From the NCBI GenBank assembly GCA_020523885.1, contig JAJAPY010000001.1:186001-250000 (forward strand): a stretch of 64,000 nt of DNA, read 5' to 3'. This document shows, piece by piece, positions 63,901 through 64,000 of the stretch (positions are counted from its first letter, which is position 1; every line of letters begins with the position of its first letter). The translations under genes were made by a program, and so were the position numbers. Below the pieces are notes generated by a model. The model ran no database searches. It was not told the origin of the DNA and was given only the letters and a program-made list of their open reading frames with translations. The stretch comes from Candidatus Liberimonas magnetica (GTDB taxonomy: Bacteria > Elusimicrobiota > Endomicrobiia > Endomicrobiales > JAFGIL01).

Positions 63901-64000
63901 ATGATGTAAGCGGCAAAAAGGCTGTAACTGAAACGCTTAATTACGATTCAATAACAACCTATACTTACGATCAAAAAGGAAGGATAAGTTCGGAACACGT
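51939..64000 (+). CDS. Giant exported protein with papain-like, intein-like Hint and YD-repeat regions (C-terminus beyond the window)
   Basis: At least 4,020 residues, open to the right edge; GGAGGGA precedes the ATG. A basic 45-residue leader and hydrophobic segment (SMVTLACFIISTM, about 53-68) form an extended signal similar to the giant protein at the left edge. Then come a degenerate papain-like domain (about 312-395, no Cys or His), a duplicated helical segment (about 445-560 and 1200-1325), a papain/C39-like domain with C1414 and H1502, a Hint domain from C1581 to N1728 followed by C1729, a Lys-Asp linker, long Gly-rich beta repeats (about 1950-3100), and YD/RHS-type repeats from about 3108 to the edge. 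The layout resembles polymorphic toxin or RHS proteins, with any effector tip lying outside the window. Function is inferred. Confidence 0.88.
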   Translation, partial: MFTRINSAKESINEGMKILKQKLLMIWEYITKLPASADRALYRFFVSKYPKQITSMVTLACFIISTMWSSGYSTWQEDRDRIKRQMASQQNVMGTQSWGSVNQMQNNSGMTSYFDQASNQVYNFNKAGQLVEIIDKTKNLVTTFSPNSEDQNKTDTKLFTLNPDGTRTEIKAQGVGDAVGAVGQNIGGRFAQWQNNLSRIINTITSQMINAYQSWLANGGPNEGQSVQGTSAAGPQQNVASNQNNTQSAQGFQPFGSRMLQEASALVEGFSNFGKAVSGLTDKAKAQITLFLSRIVNTVMKNKQKDGADSQVSMEDIIKAAKHYGIDLTAVKSDIEGLKAALKTGPVIAHLDFGNGKTEFAIVLSITNGKVAYIGEDGKTRKTMSLDEFNKLWTKKMLTQDGAGVGLDADTRKNTKGRFYVDLFKNIWSSFTGRPDGSRSSPQPDGMSKAAKEVIDQYTKDGVIDFAGLAKALQSKGDVDLFKAVINQLSKSKPQHGPDMGIANWMPWNRGNMKAVAQLLDNMTDASFLKKAVESGGLSRRVERAINKRIDELGGVTPPINGPVMPAPIPMPAPQPPTEPGEIGQAAINLINQFTKNGVIDYAGLTKELKASGNTDLAIAVIKRIDKPECQSQMWGDLLTNITDRMKNNPGSVTAEELNKVLGGIKDFMNSDNWKGLQGEEKGKVIGSLIGALKAVLDKGISVDKEAFWKAYDAVAGFLGKNWQNGLAGVSKSLRENLLKSFVDFTESVLTTTSNVVDGAQRANVLNQSVMVVTVQMREMYKDKNYIGSDILKALENKIVDLTANFIKSDSYKGLNEGQQNGVLWTFNRLAIELFWRPQDNDANKALQGKVTDIFKSAIQSGTLNQKAFLINEITHLFRTTQMHNGAAAGKVMDSFKGINVGAIIDNFMAKLGDGSVNADERGNIAIALGNLLLHKGDIDSHTGTKDISSRTNTILTGLNSFLSDVNNNKISISWQNRNGLVHILGGVLNQMMSNGTHRQGVAASLMSQFVTFVDKSMHLSDAEGGNINLRVSAVNMLSIFHDSAKRAGDNALAGTIKTKLLGLTGTELRNFISDVQKNMAGLTGINADAGAWFLSSLTNIARFHIESKTGQITKDTIRSIVGTIKNWVTDPKNLADMRNIGYQIAVFADLDKLVKTMKASNMEIGRNLQKSLDSIFVMTESLEDGVRAEIEKLIGKPDTTKAAANIISQYTKDGVLDFAGLAKALEAKGDVDLFKAVINQLSEGNKVLKSAVLRGPDMGIPDGEVFVDKVANWMPWNRGNMKAVSQLLEKMTDVSFLEKAAESGGLSRRVVSAINKRIEELGGKKVFRTQTNVSDNGTKIATGVQGTTQSDAQKVISAISEWLKKYASASAEEQAKMAATLGLSKDQLVKLSVDGAQGIIDYLQKQGKDIFNCAIAALKNLASGQDIGDLAMSAILVDVLTGNFGKNLENPDQQMQLSMFAIQKTAEKNGINLSAYNTDLKTALDNLKAGQSLVVHVGGDHYITLTRNEKGELVSQDSRDKSTNTFKSMDDLQAWMKSKNYTGDANGNYNVLTSGNLDGKATKLSTEQTKSIRGAREACCFAAGTKILMADNSQKNIEEVKVGEMVLGFDGTKNMPEEVLELIQPVRDHIYILTFDEGTILKLTNDHPLRTEEGWKSLDPSATRRNYAGLRGEVLKTLAIGDRVQKSDGSFGKLVSIEYKPGLVQTYSFSKVSGYKTFYANFMLTHNCDGSNGGNKDKDKDKDKDKGNGKDKDKDKDKDKDKDKDKDKDKGDGGGGGGRRNSDDVDEDAARRYAAANGAKEGSDEYERRKWESITYQRDGKNAEGGRGESKYNTTGRFSAAAQAAVTAFGAAMGKINDAYKALKNPTAFGFKDYNQAYKAYQDLVKETQKQISEKFGVKEKDVKFNSKDRSFSFTAQVDKLKLNNDKVTFDANQSLHVTIANDGKIEASGKLYGSAKDSLGNEQKNYFDNIKLAVTNDGVSLARADFHIQKEFFVQKPPAAGGGGDGTPSEVGTAGKIVSKTIDGKDGWLITSGKNIKDAVISYISDSSGEGWRVQGPGTKYDEGSQVTISVGGHDIDIKVESGVLLNDPNGSGFTSGIAGRTVQVSMAAGNLDAYTEGFKVDGLKIGKDGRINFAISDGYVNNAVGMLMAVAKANTKFTLTATKAGSFFGQFAIDAGFKVQVGADGMRSIGVNTGTYNSNTINGAQIELGNGKDGASYALKFNDNQLIANNKVNSVIIGICTANNIKSFNLKLKNDVSWSEAGWTMKAGENFTAKADGTITLSKSYNVNYKGINLTVAAGSEISLTEKGFQCNALLNAYNSYMQAQQLNAAFNQEIDVVPNGVNLPVAGQSGFKLNATNGCIYQLQSNGKYKMVGMVFAGQAQIYDQKTGKWVADKNLTDSYTAAVKSAEVAAAGPHYAYSPGVPDAAQAAAQAATNANPLLTFFKNDSARQALSLVTGETSVKSLFGTIADIAAGKGMFSGTATEKIFMQSFFLSQSLGMGFSVDAIANISADVWRNASDFVNENFKALSNLFSGASNILSGARAFAADIATGRFVSNISSYKISQWAQNVATAYLGGTIAVSVVKTAGSLKEIADYMAVGLDVKFSGTNETWSSGLYNTVRALEKSGTISLLDKVLGPGRNSLAYIHVNADSRLELDASAGLTSAMLSTMLPKDSPMKFAAGAALGLVFNSDGSMSVKGAVRGTAVVQSGKAGTVPVEGDIDNIILNVAKGELEITQLDFHAKLGKEQAVRVALDNKNSDGNAQGQPPTIRTRGVYNQAEDGSYIDISGDAAGNVTITMLGGKWAAIGLGAEALAGSHLTVGGNRVSVDSGSLVYTSSGWTAGTLGVSVSVGLDKFSLGNYELFDASGKAVTDTAMKGNVTIVFKAGEFIDLYKGVMSHLAGLGVTTLRTTVDMKWGDQIIKQGTKFSVFADGSIRTTEEWKGTTKDKSKFTLAAGALVTFTEKGIAVLDGNMTITDMHIAKPGEGGGAGGAGRPKSYLVNGVVSNHNGKNDYEGWDVSGTIMHYNDAEGFSSSIFTTTGASFQVAMGGSFTLGGQTYVSNSALGTTTLQANCLGELDIVGTGYVMDNGSLVRVTQTGGVTGNYDASGNLTGYDDNRVITRSRLDSSAAVTQTETITHDMHGKLTYANGKLVQKIETGSVISSASGVLEQYAAANGGKITTYEYDIKGRQTKVTVNMKEGLVNGQRIQIDNDTTEYTYRDDGRISTMTRNGTLRNLNDQTQTVKYVNFMTTYLDYDSMGRATRTLTTGQQIIGEEKAVLRVPVTKTDEHGAVILTGEYKNVNFIPEIKTYNVTAQMSYNSLGQLVSKTEAGSIDSNRPGGDVFYGGYDSSGTFIPKTTTYTYNTDGTLASSTENGLMTAGGHTYRLENHTTTYTYNDKGLLASTTENGIIRDLTDPTKTIQFVNFKNTYLSYDAQGRPTSWTTTGVKIVGEDTTVVQKTPAGGTETVTVRAVTYTYNITTSDVKYDDLTGKMKSKTELGSIMSSKPGDSILFGRIGADGKLSDGKVTTYFYDRSTGMLSGVKEAGYTTLGAYQDASGNWAGGQVIQTDTTTTYSYNADGTIAQTVQNGTVKNLTDQTKTVTYKEFTTTFLHYDEKTGQADEYMTTGKQLIGERSAVVNVPKVDEKTGEPVIDDKTGQPVMVPVVFTPQEKVFNVTTKLTFENGLIKTKTEFGSITSNIPGESIMYDAAGKTTTYNYANGVLLSTVESGRVWKGDLATGQGQWSDYQNVTTEYSYYENGLIKSTTVNGVVYNESDKRQTVQYENFTTYYAAYDASGKPVDVVVTGVQYIGVDGQETRAGREREETITVQREKKTYNVSTHYEYYTDGRIYSETKRGSITSSISDNTVTYGETVNGRLGAYNKGYTTLYEYFSNGLVKRTTSNGTIFEGGKLSEKVNVTNDFAYDEFGRMTASIQNGKIISLDSSAGAEIYHNLTTAYTYGPEGGGRVTKITVKGKVDVVVYAGTNDVSGKKAVTETLNYDSITTYTYDQKGRISSEH
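56178..56560 (+). other. Papain/C39-like peptidase domain inside the giant protein
   Basis: IFNCAIAALKNL gives C1414, GGDHYITLTRN gives H1502, and VSQDSRD a possible third residue. The order Cys, long helical region, His, Asp and the hydrophobic strands around the His match papain-fold peptidases of the C39 kind. It lies just upstream of the Hint domain, so it may process this or partner proteins (inference). Confidence 0.6.
56679..57122 (+). other. Intein-like Hint domain (residues 1581-1728)
   Basis: It begins with CFAAGTKILMADNS, continues with IEEVKVGEMVLGFDG, TNDHPLRTEEGWKS (block B-like His) and AIGDRV, and ends with NFMLTHN followed by Cys. Cys at the start, His-Asn at the end and Cys at +1 are the full residue set for protein splicing, as in bacterial intein-like type A domains. 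At 148 residues there is no homing endonuclease. Confidence 0.82.
57132..57255 (+). repeat. Lys-Asp simple repeat linker
   Basis: A 6-bp DNA repeat (AAAGAC/AAAGAT) encodes about 18 alternating Lys-Asp pairs, interrupted once by GNG, directly after the Hint domain, then a Gly stretch. It is likely a flexible charged linker and prone to length change by slippage. Confidence 0.9.

Overview
The window is about 40% GC, with no rRNA, tRNA, CRISPR array or insertion sequence that I can see. It reads as the genome of an uncultured Gram-negative bacterium. Evidence is outer-membrane lipoproteins, a class A penicillin-binding protein with an LpoB-type activator, a PorV/UPF0164-type barrel, a WD40-Ser/Thr kinase, TPR-radical SAM proteins and several very large exported proteins. 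That mix, above all the giant genes, suggests Omnitrophota or Elusimicrobiota; this placement is inference from gene content only.

Layout. (1) 1-8,812, minus strand: a small membrane protein gene followed by a giant exported-protein gene (over 2,739 codons, running off the left edge). The giant protein holds an EreA/ChaN-like region, two near-identical GlpX-like (class II fructose bisphosphatase fold) segments and a PD-(D/E)XK-like motif. (2) 9.1-19.5 kb: housekeeping and signalling genes, namely a K+ channel, a cation diffusion facilitator, a 1,932-residue WD40-TM-(59 aa)x17-kinase protein, a small Smr protein and PBP1A. (3) 19.6-25.3 kb: a GT-C glycosyltransferase, a TPR protein and two radical SAM proteins. 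(4) 25.4-29.5 kb: a nucleotidyltransferase-phosphomannomutase fusion plus a separate intact phosphohexomutase. (5) 29.5-35.3 kb: a sensor kinase and an envelope lipoprotein cluster (LpoB, COG3014, two LPP20). (6) 35.6-42.3 kb: a PorV-like barrel-TPR protein and a fibronectin/FlgD-Ig surface protein. (7) 42.6-64 kb: three more small-protein/large-protein modules, the last led by a stand-alone receiver and ending in a protein of over 4,020 residues with a papain-like domain, an intein-like Hint domain, a Lys-Asp linker and YD repeats.

The most striking pattern is a module that occurs four times: a 166-193 residue membrane protein with a PRGSxD-like motif after its last hydrophobic segment; a rho-independent-terminator-like hairpin at or overlapping its stop codon; then a large exported protein. 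Upstream of each module are four TTCACA-like half-sites about 11 bp apart, the last always 9 bp before a -10-like hexamer, as in promoters activated by PhoB/PhoP-type (OmpR family) regulators. This suggests a coordinately regulated, attenuated secretion system for giant surface or effector proteins. I cannot match it to a described system.

A second pattern is a set of intergenic elements built from short degenerate words (TAAG, GCGTATA, CAGACCA, AACCAATA types) forming imperfect inverted arrays, two of which overrun the ends of coding regions.
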